Source: Simmondsia chinensis (lineage: Eukaryota > Streptophyta > Magnoliopsida > Caryophyllales > Simmondsiaceae). Taken from it: 64,000 bases of DNA. The first letter of the stretch is position 1. Each line of letters starts with the position of its first letter. Where the stretch lies: NCBI GenBank assembly GCA_018398585.1, contig JAGTTD010000018.1, forward strand, positions 4,533,501-4,597,500, written 5' to 3'. Both the position numbers and the translations under genes were made by a program. Shown piece after piece: positions 11,647-24,653 of this stretch. The notes beneath the pieces were generated by a model. It saw only the letters and a program-made list of their open reading frames with translations. It was not told where the DNA came from and made no database searches.

Positions 11647-13291
11647 ATGACGTCTGTAGTTAAATCTGAAATTGAGAAGTTCGATAGTCAAGGGAGTTTC
11701 AGTTTATGGCAAGTCCGCGTTAAGGGCCTCTTGACACAGAATGACTTGAAGAAAGCCTTGGATGGAAAAGAGAAGAAACCAGAGAGTTTATCAGAAGGAC
11801 AATGGGAGGAGTTAGACGAAAAGGTTCTCACTGCTATTCAGATGTGTCTTACTGATGATGTTTTGACAGAAGTTTTGGAAGTGATGACCACTAAGAAGTT
11901 GTGAGAGAAATTGCAGGATATGTTCTGTTTCAAGTCAGTCTCCAACAAACTTGCAGTTAGGCGTCGGTTGTTCACCTTTCGTATGTCATAAGGTACGTCA
12001 CTTAAGAATCATATTAATGAGTTTAATTCCATTATTCAAGAATTAAAGGAGCTTGATGGTGCTTCTAAGGATTAAGATCAGGCTATGTTGTTGTTATGAT
12101 CACTCTCTACCTCTTATAAAGGCTTCGTTGAAAGCATGATTTGTGGTGGTACAAAAACCATCTCTGTTGATGATGCTAAGAGAAACATAATAAGTAAAGA
12201 AAGAGTAGATAAGAAATTATCTGATTCTACAAATAACTCAGGAAGTGGTCTATTTGTGAGAGGAAGAACTGAGAATAAAGGATCTGATTAAGATGGAAAC
12301 TCATCTAGGTCTAATTCTAGACATAAAGATTTATCTTGTAATTATTGTCATAAGAAAGGGCACATTAAGAGAGGTTGTTATAAGCTTAAGATGAAATTAG
12401 AAGCTGATAACATTAAGGACTGTTGTTGAAGATGAATCTAATGATGGTGTTCTGTTAGTGACCGAATCTTAGTCCAGACCTAAAGATAATTGGACACTGG
12501 ATTCGGGTTGTTCTTATCATGTTTGTCTTAATAGAGACTGATTCACCACATATGAGTTAATTCAGGGTGGAACAGTTCTTATGGGTAACGATGCAGTATG
12601 TAAAGTTTTGGGTATAGGAACAATCTAAGTTAAGATGTTTGATGGAACTGTTAGAACTTTGAGTGATGTTCGTTATGTTCTAGATTTGAAAAAAAATCTC
12701 ATTTCTTTAGGTATCTTTGATTCTCATGGGTACAAATACATAGCTCAAGGTGGAGTTTTGAAGTCCAGCAAGGGTGCTCTGATTGTTATTAAAGACAGAA
12801 GGGTAGGAACTTTGTATGAACTTATTGGTTCCATAGTGATAGGATCAGTGGCTGCTTCTATAGCATTTATGTTAGAGTCAGATGAACAATGCGTTTATGG
12901 GAAGCAGAAAAGAGTTAGCTTCAATTAGGTAGCGCATAAGACTAAGGGATTTCATTTATGGGATTCTAATTCTCATAAATTTCTAATAAGTAGAGATGTC
13001 ACGTTTGATGAGTCTTCATTATTGCATCCACAGAAGACGTCATCAGTTAGTTGTGACTCAGGCTAGGTGCAGAAGTCAGAGGTAGTTCAGCTACAGTTAA
13101 GTAATACAATTCAACATCAGAGAGCTGCTTATGCTCTCACGATGGCTGATTCAGAAGATGTGTCAAGAGCTAATTTAGAAAAGAAGAAGATTGGCTTTGC
13201 TAATAACCTCACTGATATGTTCACTAAAGTGTTACCTAGCAGAAAGTTCAAGCAACGCTCGGACTCGGTTATGTTTTCTGTTTTGTTGAGA
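11647..13291 (+). pseudogene. Copia gag and residual pol
   Basis: The frame from 11647 gives a gag N terminus (FDSQGSFSLWQVRVKGLL) and stops at 11902. Translation resumes through stops to a CCHC zinc knuckle, CNYCHKKGHIKRGC, at 12337-12378. A piece of the protease/pre-integrase region follows ('TLSDVRYVLDLKKNLISLG', 12655-12711). The frame from 13067 carries 'NLTDMFTKVLP', the usual end of Copia RNase H. The integrase core and the reverse transcriptase are absent. Several in-frame stops make it inactive. Confidence 0.8.
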
Positions 13292-13367
13292 TAACCCCGT
13301 GTGGGGTGTTTTATGGAGAAGGTGGAGAAGATTCTTTTATGTTTAAATTTGAGTCAAGGTGGAGATT

Positions 13368-14013
13368 TGTTAGGTTATGCCTCAAATTTTAGTTGTTTTG
13401 GGATTGGGTGCAACAGGGAAAAGACCGATCAATTGGAAGCATGGCCAATCGATCGGAAACATCACTTTTAACCGGATGTTGCAGCAAGCCTCCCGATCAA
13501 TCGGGCCCTTCCCGATTGATCGGGCACCGAATTGGCAGCGTGACTTAGGTCACGGCTACCGTATATATATATTGAAGAGGGACGTGAGATTTTTCAAGTT
13601 GAGAGCAGTCGCACGTCAATTTAGAGAGAGAGAGAGAGGAAGTGACATTGTAATTCTTCCATAGATCTCGTTCAGATGAAGTGTGTTTGTAATTCTTCCA
13701 TTATTTCTCATTCAATAAAGAATCTCCATCTCCATCCATGATTTTTTTCCTTCTTGATTGAAGAGGGGTTTTCCACGTAAATCACTGTGTTCTTCGTTTT
13801 TTCTATTTTACCTTTTGTTTACTTCTCTTGTGCGTTATAGTATTTGGATCGAATCTAGTTCTTGGGTGTTAAGTTCCGCTTCTGAAATTGATATCATTGT
13901 ATATCAGATTGGAGTCCAGTCCCTCACAAATTGATGTCAGAGCATATCAAATTTGTCAAGATTTTCTAACAAATTGGTATAAGAGTATATCAAGTTTGTT
14001 CCAGATCCCTACA
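13368..14013 (+). repeat. 3' LTR of Copia element
   Basis: 646 bp, colinear with the 5' LTR and starting TGTTAGG after the purine tract. It has the same palindromes in diverged form (CCCGATTGATCGGGC near 13510) and ends CCCTACA before the GGTAT duplication. Confidence 0.88.
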
Positions 14014-14463
14014 GGTATGAATTTGGCTATCGAGTATGGACTTAAACAAGGAACACTTGCACCCACCCTATTGTCATCTATGTGTCAAATAATCGACATT
14101 ATATCGCAATGACAACAAATATACGAGCTCTTTATATTATGTGTGTGTGTGTGTATACACATACATATATAAATATATAGAGTTATATACTATCTTATAT
14201 ATAAATTTTTGTTTCTTCAACTAGAAATGATGATATATTGGAAGCAACATTATAATATAATTTCAAAAAGGGCCCTCAATTATTTTCAAAAGCCATCCCA
14301 ACCAAAACTCCGAGTAGCCAATGCAACTGCTGGGCCCCCGATTTGTTAGAACTCTTTTTGAAAATTAAATATACTATGAGTTGGAATTTATTCAATGTCA
14401 CCACTGATGCTAGATAAATAACAATCTATGTGCTATATATAAGGACTCACAAATTAGTTGCTA

Positions 14464-14923
14464 ATACGGGAGTAAACGAGCGGAGCACCCCCTTATTGAG
14501 CTTTTAAACCTTTGTTTGAGATTGGTTCAATAAGCTTTTAATGTATTTATTACTCGGGTCGGCTCAGCTTGTGAACCTCATCTATCTTATTAGGGGCCAT
14601 TATCGAGCTCATAACTTAGCTAAGCTTGCTATCAAGTTGAGCTCGCTACTGAGCCAAACTATTCGAATTCATATCCAACCATTATCGAACTATTTTTGAG
14701 CTCATATTGACTGTTAGCGAGCCCTTATAAGATTTTAATGAGCTCTTATTGAGCCCTTATTAAACTGTTGACGAATGTTAACAAGCCGAGGATCCCCTTG
14801 TTTGAACTTGGCTCGATAAGCTTATTGAGCTTTCTCAAACTCGGCTCAACAAGCTACTAAGCCTACGAGCCACAATCAATTTTGAATACGAGTACATCAA
14901 ACGTTCAGTTAGTTTACACCTCT
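14464..14923. mobile_element. hAT-like 'gagctc' MITE
   Basis: Inverted ends (GGGAGTAAACGAGC on the left; TTTACACCTCT on the right) enclose GAGCTC/CTTATTGAGC-rich DNA. The flanks AGTTGCTA (14456-14463) and AATTGCTA (14924-14931) are an 8-bp duplication with one mismatch, as expected for hAT. No coding capacity. Confidence 0.65.
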
Positions 14924-14939
14924 AATTGCTATTATAATA

Positions 14940-15599
14940 TGTTGGGAAAAATAACTTATTTCCCTCTTTGTGTTAATAAAATGGGCAATCACATAAACCA
15001 CCACAAATGAATAAAAGGTGACACATAATTTCTACGTGGAAAACCCCTCCAATGTGAAGGAGAAAAACCATCGGACCGTCAATAAACGATACCTTCTTCC
15101 ACTATCACCAAATCGCAAGTGGATACACCAATTTATCTTCTGTAGGCAAAGCTAGAGGCATACAAATCTGCAAGAGAGTTCTTAGAATGACAAATCTCCC
15201 AAAATTCTTACCATAAAGTGGAAGATATAAAAGTTTGCATGTAAATTAGGGCTAAATAAAATACCGACTTTGGAGATGGAAAATGACGATCTGACTGTAT
15301 GATATGAAGATCAATATGGCAGGAATAGCATACTAAAATTTTATCCCCAATCAGAGAATGTTTGAGCATCAATCGGGGCCGAAGAAGTTTCTGCGTAACC
15401 TCTCTCTCCTCTGTGATTTTTCTCCCTCTCTCACTTTTTTTTTTTGTGTTATGTTTTACTGCAGTAGTTTCAGCCCCTCAGGCACCTTAATTCACCCCTT
15501 ATTTTTGACATATTTGAGTATAAACATCAGGCCAAAAATAAGTACGTATGCGAAATTAAAATTCAGCTTCTTCCTCCAAGTTGGAGGGATTACCCAACA
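14940..15599 (-). repeat. 3' LTR of minus-strand Copia element
   Basis: 660 bp. It lacks about 40 bp present in the partner LTR; the missing piece is flanked by CCACAAA in both contexts, which suggests slippage or short-homology deletion. Confidence 0.85.
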
Positions 15600-15809
15600 A
15601 ATCTCCCCCTCACTCCAGTTAGGGGGATTCGACCAAATCGGCTCTCTTTTCGCAAGCAACGAGACTCTCCTTCATTAAAGCCTTCGTGAACATGTCCAGA
15701 CCATTGTCCTTGGTGTGGATCTTCTCAAGTTGAAATAACAGGAATCAATATCTCTAGACATATCTGTATCTGTGTAACCAGCTAACACAGTCTGTCACGG
15801 GCAAAAAAC

Positions 15810-18800
15810 AAAAACACATATTAGAATTACTTTGAAGACACCGAAAAATCCACTTCACAGCTACCTAATGATCTTTACTTGGTTTTTACATAAAGTGGCT
15901 AACCACCCCAACAGCATGCACGATGTTCGGTCTAGTGCATATCATAGCATACATCAAGTTGCCCACGGTGGATGCATAGGGAACTTTCATCATCTCTTGT
16001 TTGTCTTTCTCACTTGTAGGACACTGATCTGAACTCAATCTCATATGACCTGCAAGTGGACAACTCATAGGTTTATCCTTTCTCATGGTGAATCTTTCTA
16101 GTAGCTTCTCGATGTATCTTTCTTATGATAGCCACAACTTCATTTTTTTTTTCTATCATGAATGATGTTCATGCCTAAGATATGCTTTGTAGGGCCAAGG
16201 TCCTTCATCACAAAGGACTTACTCAGTGCACTCTTCAAGCTAGCAATCTTCTTCGCATCATGACCTACAATCAACATAAAGTAGGAGAATAAGAATATCA
16301 CCCTTAACATAGTTCTTCACAAACACAAAATGACGAACATGTGTCTTATGGAAGCCATAATCAACCATGAATGAATTAAATTTCCCGTACCACTGCTAAG
16401 GTGCTTGTTTCAATCCATACAATCTCTTCTTCAAATGACATACAAGATTCTCCTTCCTTTTAACATGAAAATCCTCAGGTTGCTCTAGGTAAATCTTTTC
16501 CTCTAGGTCACCATGTAGAAATGCAGTCGTCATATTAAGCTGTTCCACCTCTAAATCCATATTGGTTGCTAAACTAAGAATAACTCTGATTGAAGACATT
16601 TTTTCAACTAGAGAAAAAATTCTCATCAAAATCAATGCTTTTCTTATGACTGAAACCCTTCATAACCAATCTTGCCTTATACCTTGGTTGTGAGCAATTC
16701 TTCAGTTTTCAATTTGAACACCCACTTGTTCTTGAGTGCTCTCATTCCTTTAGGCAACTTTACCAAGTCAAAACTGTGGTTCTCATGTAAGGACTTCATC
16801 TCATCTTACATGGCATTATACCACTCATCATAGTTACATTTGAAATAGCTTCTTCATAGCTCTCTGGTTCTCCCCCTTTAGTCAATATCACATAATCATG
16901 TGCTGAATATCTAGTAGAAGGCTATCTACCTCTGGTGGATCTCCTTAGCTGAATCCCTATTGGTGGCACTGTAGGAACCTGTGGTGGATTTTCATCACCA
17001 CCACCATCAACAACAACAGGATTTGTATCATCATCGTTTTCTTGAACAACTCTTCTAGTATTATCATGCTCAATAAGAGGAAACACTAGGTGTGACTTGA
17101 CTCTGACACCTGAAGAAGACTTTGCCTGCTTTGTTTTCTCACAATCTTCAATGGTTTCCTTCTCAAAGAAAATGACATCTTTGCTTCTGATCATTTTTAT
17201 AACAACTGGATCCCATAATCTGTACCCAAACTCATCTTCTAAGTAGCCTAAGAAAATGCACTGCTTTGTCTTGCTATCAAGCTTGGATCTCTCATTACTA
17301 GGTATATGCACAAAGGCTCTACACTCAAAGATTCTCAAATGTTTGTAAGAAATATCCCTGGCCACACTCTCTAAGGAACATTACCTTCAAGTGGAACTAA
17401 AAAAGAAAGGTTAGCAGTCATCGCTACCTCTGCCCAAAAGGACTTCAGCAGCTTTGCACGAGAGAGCATGAAACGAATAATCTCTTAATTTGTTTTGTTA
17501 ATTCTTTCTGCAACTCCTTTCAACTAAGGAGTCTTTGGATCTATTTTTTAAAGCTTGATCCCACTCTTTTTGCAGTATTTTTCAAATGGACCCCTGTACT
17601 CTCCACTAGGGGTGTAATCGAGTCGAGTTGAGCCAAGTATCTCAGTACTCGATTCGAACTCAATTAACTACTCAAGTACTCGAACTCGATTCGAGTAGTT
17701 AATTTTGCTCGAACTCAAACTCGATTAACTATTCGAGTACTCGACTCAACTCGAGTACTCGTTTATTGTGCATATAAACGTTCAACAAATTAGCTCCATT
17801 ATAATATTATTCCATACACTCAAACATTAGTTATACTCAATTTGGATACTCTATCATTACCCACACTATATTTTTAACATATACAACCCCAAACCACCAA
17901 TATATTAATTATAAATAAACCAAATACAAGTTCTTTTACTCCATCACAAATGTAATATGTCATCTTTTATAAGAAATTCAGTCTTTTCATTCTATTATTG
18001 ATGTCATAAGCCATCCATTTCAAAAGAAAATAATACCCTAGAACTACTTTATATGAGTTGAGTATCAAATCGAGTACCAATTCGAGTATAGAGTTGAGTA
18101 TGTAATCGAGTATCTAGTCGAGTATTTAGTCAAGTATCGAGTTGAGTACTAAATCGAGTATCGAGTTGAGTATTTAATTGAGTATCGAGCTAAGTAGTTC
18201 ATTACTCGACTCGTACTCATTTATTGATCAAGTATCTTTTGATACTCAAACTGGAACTCGAACTCGGTTAATTTGAGTTCGAGTCGTGTTTTATTTGAAC
18301 TATTCATGAGCTACATGCGAGCGGCTCGGATATACACTTCAACTTCCTACTAGTTTCCCTTTCAACTCGGGCCTGAAACAGCTTGAATGCTTCTAGAACC
18401 CGGTCTTTGCTTTTCAGCATAAAAACCCACACTTTTCTAGAATGGTCATCAATAAAAGTAATAAAATAATATGTACCACCATACGATCTTTCTTTCATAG
18501 AGCAAACATCAGTATGAACAAGATCTAGCACATTCTTTCTGCAAGATAGATGTAAAATATGAAATGTAGTTCTATGTTGCTTTCCAGCTAAACAATCAAC
18601 ATAAGGTTTTAGAGATATATCTTTCACATCAGGGAGGAACTACTTACTAGCCAGCATACGCATGGCCTTCTAACTCATATCGCCAAATCTCTGGTGCGAT
18701 AAATTAATGGAGTAATCATCAGCAATGTTTACCTCTCATCTGCACAATTTGGCTTGCATTATATAAAGGCATTTCTACTTCTGACCTCGAGTCACTATCA

Positions 18801-19340
18801 AGTTTCCTCTAGAGAGTTTCCACTTCCCAGCACTGAAGTGGTTAGCATAGCCATCATCATCGAGCATCCCAACCAAAATCGAGCTCAAGTGAATATCGAG
18901 AACATGTCTGACATCCCTAAGGACTAGCCTGCAACCGGTGGAAGTATCTAAACAAACAGTACCCATACCGGTGATCTTGCACGAGCCATCATTCCCTATC
19001 CTTACATAACCAAAGTCACTGCTGTGTAGGACGACAAGTACTCCGCATGTAAAGTCCAATGATAAGAAGCACTAGAATCAATCACCCGGGTACAGTCATC
19101 AGGTGCAATGTTCGGGAGACCCTGATCACCAACAAAAAAGAGATCTTAATCAGCTACAACAACTGTCATGTTCTTCTCATCTCACTGTTTCTTGGAATGG
19201 CCGTCTTCGTCATTCCTCACTTTAGACTTATTACACTTTATTTTTCTGCAAAATTTTGATACATGAACTTGCTTATTACAGTAATGATAGATAATCCCAC
19301 TTCTCGATTTTGATCTCTCCCTGGATTTATCTCTATTATG
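15810..19340 (-). pseudogene. Copia pol polyprotein remnant
   Basis: Minus-strand order: a damaged zinc knuckle (YHYCNKQVHVSKFC, near 19250-19295, first Cys and the Gly changed), a protease DSSASYHW where DSGAS is usual (19054-19092), and a pre-integrase frame at 19059-18775. The integrase core at 18627-18346 reads LDLVHTDVCS and FITFIDDHSRKVWVFMLKSK. After the 0.7 kb insertion integrase resumes as GEYRGPFEKYCKKSGI and GVAERIN (17600-17480). The reverse transcriptase includes LNMTTAFLHGDLEEKIYLEQ (16550-16490) and LYGLKQAP, and RNase H-proximal text RPNIVHAVGVVSHFM lies at 15930-15886. Many stops; inactive. Confidence 0.82.
17607..18345. mobile_element. hAT-like MITE inserted in Copia integrase
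   Basis: Starts AGGGGTGTAATCGAGTCGAG and is built from ACTCGA/GAGTA words. It separates integrase residues 'RKLKCI' (right) from 'GEYRGPF' (left), where an uninterrupted Copia integrase has only about six residues between them. The right terminus near 'gctcggatatacac' is poorly kept and I could not define a target duplication. Confidence 0.6.
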
Positions 19341-20052
19341 AGAATTTCTGTTCTAGTTTCTGCCCTTGTTCTGATTCTCTGCAACATTTACCTTTGAACA
19401 ATAAGACGAATTATGCTTCTTCTCTTTCCGTCTATCTCCTTCATCAATCAAGGTAGCTCTCACCATATCCAACATGAGCTTGCCACTAGAAGCAAAATTA
19501 CTCTAAGACACCTACAATGTCTCCCAATTATTTGGCATCGAACTTAACAACAATAGAGGCTGCAACTCGTCATCGAGTTTAAATTCCATTCTAGACAGTT
19601 GATTAATAAGACCCTAAAAAACATTCAGATGCTCTACAATGATGTTTCCATCTCTATATTGAAGCTTAGCAAGTTTGCTCACTATAGAGGCTTTATTCAA
19701 GGCTGTTTTTCGCTCAAACATCGACTCAAGCCTTTCCCATAGCTTGGCCACATCAGTCACATAATGCACAGACTGGTAAACAGATGGGTCAATGAACTAT
19801 CTAATCATTCCTACGGCCTTTTTGTCAACAATTTCCATTCATCCGCACTTTGTACATCGGGCTTGGTCTTACTAAAGACTGCCTCATGCAATTCTTTAAC
19901 AAACAGGTGGTCTTCCATACAACTTTTCCAATAATCATAATTATTAGATTTTAGATGGGCATCAAAGCATTATTACGACTACTTCCTTCATTCTCTTCTA
20001 TCCTAATCAACACAAGAAATCACCAAAAATCTAACTTGGCTCTAATACCTAT

Positions 20053-20756
20053 TATTGGGGAAAATAACTTATTTCCCTCTTTGTGTTAATAAAATGGGAA
20101 ATCACATAAACCACCACAAACCACAATCAAGAATGGAACAAATATAAAAAAAATCAACCCACAAATGAATAAAAGGAGACACATAATTTTTACATGGAAA
20201 ACCCCTCCCTATATGAAGGGGAAAAACCACAAGACTATCAATAAATGGTACCTTTTTTCATTATCACCAAATCACAAGTGGGTACACCAATTTATATTCT
20301 TTAGGTCAAGTTAGAAGCATACAAATCATCAACATATTTCTTAGAACAACAAAATCTCCCAAAAATCTCACCCTAAAGTGAAAAATATCAAAATTCTTAT
20401 GTAAATTAGGGTTGAGCGAACAACCTATTTTAGAGAGGCGAAATGACGATCCAATCATTGGATATGAAGATTAATACGGTAGGAATAACATATTAAACAT
20501 TCATCCCGATTGGAGAACATTTGAGCGTTGATTGAAGCCGAAGTTTCTGCGCAACCTATCTCTCCCCTCTACAATTTTTCTCCCTCTCTCACTGTTTTAT
20601 TTTTTGTTCTGTTTTATTGTAGTATTTTCAGCCCCTCAATCACCCTAATTCAACCCTTATTTTTGACATATTTTGAGTACAAATATCGAGTCAAAAACGA
20701 GTACATAAGCACAATTAAAATCGCTTCTTCCTCCAAGTTGGAGGGATTACCCAACA
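20053..20756 (-). repeat. 5' LTR of minus-strand Copia element
   Basis: 704 bp, matches 14940-15599. Its inner terminus reads TATTGGGG rather than TGTTGGG, a mutated end. Next to it is the complement of the tRNA-Met primer site. Confidence 0.85.
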
Positions 20757-20899
20757 CAATATAAGGCGGACAATTTAAGTTTTGATTAAGTTGACCTGCA
20801 TCTCTATAACCAAAAGGATATATTGACAAAAACTTGCTTTAAAATTTGAACCTCTAAAATCTCGTGACCAACCTAATCTCAACAAATTATTTAAGGGCT

Positions 20900-21195
20900 C
20901 TTATAAAGGAACTAATTTTCCCAAAAACTTAAGCTAATGGGTGAAGATCTAAGGTTAGTTTTATACTCTAACATATTCTCTGACGCAAACGTTCATTGGG
21001 CTTAAAGTGTAGATATTGCAAATGCACACCTTATATTTTATGCTTAAATTATGTTAATATTAAAAGTGGCAGTTGTTAGGATTCAAATTTGTGACCTTTT
21101 GGTTAAAAAGGTTCTGATACCATGTTAAGTAACCAACTTTTACAAAAATTTAACCAAACAAGTCAAGACTCAATATTGATTTTATGCTCTTAAAA
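20900..21195 (-). mobile_element. TRIM retrotransposon
   Basis: Both short LTRs are recognisable ('ggaactaattttcccaaaaa' with 'cttaagctaatgggtgaa'; 'accaacttttacaaaaattt'). The internal part contains the complement of TGGTATCAGAACC (near 21115) and 'gttaggattcaaatttgtga'. Ends and target duplication are blurred, and there is no coding content. Confidence 0.6.
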
Positions 21196-21364
21196 TCCAA
21201 ACAAATATTTAGATTGTTTGAGATATAAATCAGAACTAGTAATGTGCGACTGACAGGCCGCCTTGGAGGCTACTCGTGTGAAATTTGATGTACTTGTCAG
21301 CCGAAAAAATTCAAATAAAAAAAGAAAGTCTATGACATCCAATAAAATAGTTTGATATTTAAAA

Positions 21365-21660
21365 AATTTGGGATTATTTATACCAAAGATCCTTGTACTT
21401 TTTTTATTGTATTAGTTTAGTTTTTATATTTTTAATTGTGACAATTTAATCCCTCTACAAGTTATATTGTGTTAACTTAGTCCTTTTGTCAAATATAAGT
21501 TAATTTATTGTCATAAATTTTAATGACAATCATGTTAGATGCAAGTAAGTCGCTGCAAATTCACTCATTGACTCAATTTAACTCAATCCATGACCCAACT
21601 GTTAAAAATTTCATTAAAAATTTAACATAAAAATTTCATTCAACCAAATTGACACAATAC
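21365..21660. repeat. Left part of an AT-rich MITE-like repeat
   Basis: Text such as 'gggattatttatacc..agatccttgtac' and 'aaattgacacaat' resembles 24654-25009 and 47402-47790. A matching right part seems to continue at 23456, after the L1 insertion. Confidence 0.4.
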
Positions 21661-23455
21661 CAATTGTTCGTTGATTAATTTTTTTTAGATAATTAATGGT
21701 TCATTGATAGAGGAAGATAATACAAAGACCACCACACCTTACAAAAACATCCCCCCAAAACACCCCAAAGTGCCAACTATACAACACTAAGGCTAAAAAT
21801 AAATGAAAAACTGGAAACAAAACAAACACGCCAACCACAGAATCAACAAACATACCACTACACACGATAACCAACAAACCAAAGAACTCCCAGAGACAAA
21901 CAACTCAAGGACACTAACACCAAGACCCTAGACAAAGACACTAGAGCACCAACAACCAAACAACTCTAAAGAAAACCAAACCATCAAAACTTGAGGAAAA
22001 TGCACCCACCGATGAACCAAAAAGAACAGTAGCACATCCTACCAGGAATAAGGAGCAGAGATAACCCCCAAGAGATACTAACAACTCCCAATCACCAAAT
22101 GCAAACATAGCAAGACAAGAAGGAACCGGTAACACAACCCAAAAAAAACCACCGTCCTAAGCGACAAAAGGGGACAAAGAGAACAACACTCCAACCAGCC
22201 TCTCAGAACTCCAAAGGAAACCACACAAGAGGCCCAAGCTACCTCAGAGACCTCATAGTTTCCTTTTCCCTTTATCTTTCACCTTCTTGCCCCTTCTAAC
22301 AACTCTCTTGATCCCCTTAGCATTTTTCAGTAATTTTTCTATGACTGGGTTATGCATATCCTTCTATCCTATATCCGTAGCCTCCCCTATTTGACGAATC
22401 TTTTCGGCCTTCCTATCAACCATTCTATTGCTATCCATATTTGATTGGGACTCTGTGAAGTTACTTGTAACAATCAGATTTGTAGGTTTCTTTGCACTAG
22501 CATCTTTCTTTTTCTTCCCTTTCCTTTTTGGTTCTACTCCCGTTGCAGACTTTCCCAGCTCTGAGTCCTCACTGACATGAATGTCGAATAGATTCATGAA
22601 GCCTGGCAGGAATTCCTCCTTTGAGCATAAGGATTCAGGAATAACCACATCCTTCTTTCCATTATCACACCCTCCTCCCATGGAAGTATCTGACCATCTA
22701 CCCTTGTGTCCATGCTTCTGCAGCCCCATGGATTTACCACTTCCTCAGCCAAAGCATTGCTCACCTTTTCTTTGTCCCTCTCCTGGCTTAGACGTAGTGT
22801 ATTATTCGAAGTTGACAAATGACCCATATTCTCCAATTCCAAAGACGCTATAGATATGTTGTCTCCAATAGCACCCTCCTTGTCCTTCAAACCCTTAGGT
22901 TTGACATTCACCAATTCTTCCTCATGGGCACAACCTATAGTTCCACCACCATTCCCCTCTTCAACAGCCCCTTCATTCTTGTTGACAACATTAGAAGGGA
23001 TTTCCTTAAACTTCTTTATCTTATTCTCAGCCTGGGATTCTTCACTACACCTGATGAAGTCCTCAGTTAGAATCCGACCTCCTTCAATAATGTGAATAAC
23101 ATGTCTTCCTTGGCCACGATAAAGCTAGCTTTCTCAGCAATTCGATGAGACACCATTGTCTCGACCAAGATCTTGCCCACTTCTATAATGAATTATGCGC
23201 ATTACATCTCGTGTCCATGGCAAGGACCCTACCCCAGCATTTGCCAACTTCTGTAAAATTTTCAAAACTCCAAGCATGTAACGGTACCCCATAACATGAT
23301 AGCCACGCCTTTCTCTTAAGGCATTGATCAAACTCAGTCCATTTCTTCACTTTTATGGACCATTTATTAATCCATCCTTGGTTAATCAACAACACCCAAT
23401 CCCTAACTTCGATAGACTCAAACGTGATTAGGAATGAAGTCCCACCCATATGATT
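21660..23455 (-). mobile_element. L1-type LINE with ORF1 but without ORF2
   Basis: Minus strand. ORF1 reads through frame changes at 23467-22290: VRDWVLLINQGWINKW and GVPLHAWSFENFTEVG are the DUF4283-like ORF1 domain of plant L1s. A Lys-rich C terminus follows (RGKKVKDKGKRKL then stop, about 22300-22255). Instead of ORF2 (endonuclease and reverse transcriptase, normally about 4 kb), the sequence passes into a T/G-rich 3' UTR ending in a short A tail (complement of the T run near 21680). It lies inside an AT-rich repeat whose halves flank it. Confidence 0.6.
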
Positions 23456-23879
23456 GAATTGATACAATTAAAGTTTAATGACTAAATTGACACATTGGAC
23501 AAATTATAAGCATCTTACATGTTAATGATCCAAATTTTATTATTTCGATAATTTTTGTTCCAAATGGTGAGCTTTTTGGCAAATTTCAGCAAATATTCAT
23601 TGAAAACTGTTGATAATATATGATTCATATATATATGCATCACATTAAAATTTTTATTTAAAAAATCACTAAATTTTGATAAAATTATCTTATTTCAATA
23701 AAAAGTACTTATATAGTGTTGAAATTATATAATATGTCAAATATCGTTAGCAATAAAATCACTATATTTTAATGAAAATTCTTAGATATTGGCAGAATAA
23801 TGTGCTTTTCAAAATTTTCCAACACAAATTTAAAGAATCTCAAAATAGAATATATGAGTGATAAAAATTTGGGCCATTT

Positions 23880-24140
23880 ACACTAAAGATTCACCTACTT
23901 TCCCTGTTTGAGTTGTTCTTGCTCGGTGTATTGTCTTGTCTCCCTGTGTCTTCTTTGGTCTTGTACTTGGTGTTTGTTGTGTCGTGTTTGAGGCGAGCAT
24001 CTTTTCCTATTGTTTCTGTTTTTTTGTTTTTGTTGTTTGTTTTTGATCCCTGTTTTGTTACAATTGGACTCAGGCCTCGCCTAGCAAGTAGTCTGTTTGT
24101 TTGGCGATTTTGTCGCAATTTATCGAAAAAAATTTATATT
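23880..24140 (+). mobile_element. L1-type LINE 3' end
   Basis: T/G-rich text ending 'caatttatcgaaaaaaa' and containing 'ggactcaggcctcgcct'. This parallels the 3' end at 31970-32267, which has a clear target duplication, so a 5'-truncated L1 tail is likely. Confidence 0.5.
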
Positions 24141-24653
24141 ATATTAATCTGATCCTTAGAGTAAAATTTATGTTAAACTGTTAATGAAAGTGTTAATGGT
24201 TCGGTTAAATTGAATCAACGTGAATTTGCAATGGTTTACTTATATATAGTGTGATTGTGCAACTAAAAATTATGACAATAATTTAACTTAAATTTGATCG
24301 GAGGACTAAATTTAAACAATATAAATTATAGAAAGACTGAATTAATATAATTAAAAAATATAATAACTCAATTAATATAATAAAAATGTATAAAAACTTC
24401 TAACGTAAATAAAGGTAAAAATTTTTATTCACCGTGAATGTAACTGTTTGAGAAGGCATGTGATTCATGTGAACTTACCCTATTCATTGTCCTCATCTGT
24501 CCCTTCCCTAAACGCCTGTAGAAGTTCTTGTTCTCATTTATGAAGGTCGGTGCCGTAAGATAGTACTTATTGATTGGACAATATCAACTCTACTTTGTTT
24601 GCCGTATAAATTAAATTTATATGAGAAATTATATTTACTAAAAATTAAATTTT
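24141..24653. other. AT-rich intergenic DNA
   Basis: Contains AT-rich phrases of the 'gactaaatt' repeat type but no gene. Confidence 0.4.

Larger units (their letters stand above)
10960..14013 (+). mobile_element. Copia-type LTR retrotransposon, internally deleted
   Basis: LTRs at 10960-11609 and 13368-14013 begin TGTTAGG and end CCTACA. The target duplication GGTAT is perfect (10955-10959 and 14014-14018). A primer-binding site AATTGGTATCAGAGCC follows the 5' LTR, and a purine tract AAGGTGGAGATT precedes the 3' LTR. The 1.76 kb interior keeps gag, part of the protease/pre-integrase region and a short C-terminal piece; most of integrase and reverse transcriptase is gone. It is non-autonomous. 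It inserted into a GGGTAC-rich MITE. Confidence 0.9.
14940..20756 (-). mobile_element. Copia-type LTR retrotransposon, degenerate
   Basis: LTRs at 14940-15599 and 20053-20756 share the same text (TGTTGGG...CCCAACA). The minus-strand order is 5' LTR (right), a PBS reading AGGTATTAGAGCCAAG (complement at 20035-20050), gag, protease, integrase, reverse transcriptase, RNase H, the purine tract AGTGAGGGGGAGATT (complement near 15600-15616) and the 3' LTR. The flanks TAATA (14935-14939) and CAATA (20757-20761) are an aged 5-bp duplication. The integrase is interrupted by a 0.7 kb MITE-like repeat. It inserted 16 bp from the MITE at 14464. Confidence 0.88.
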
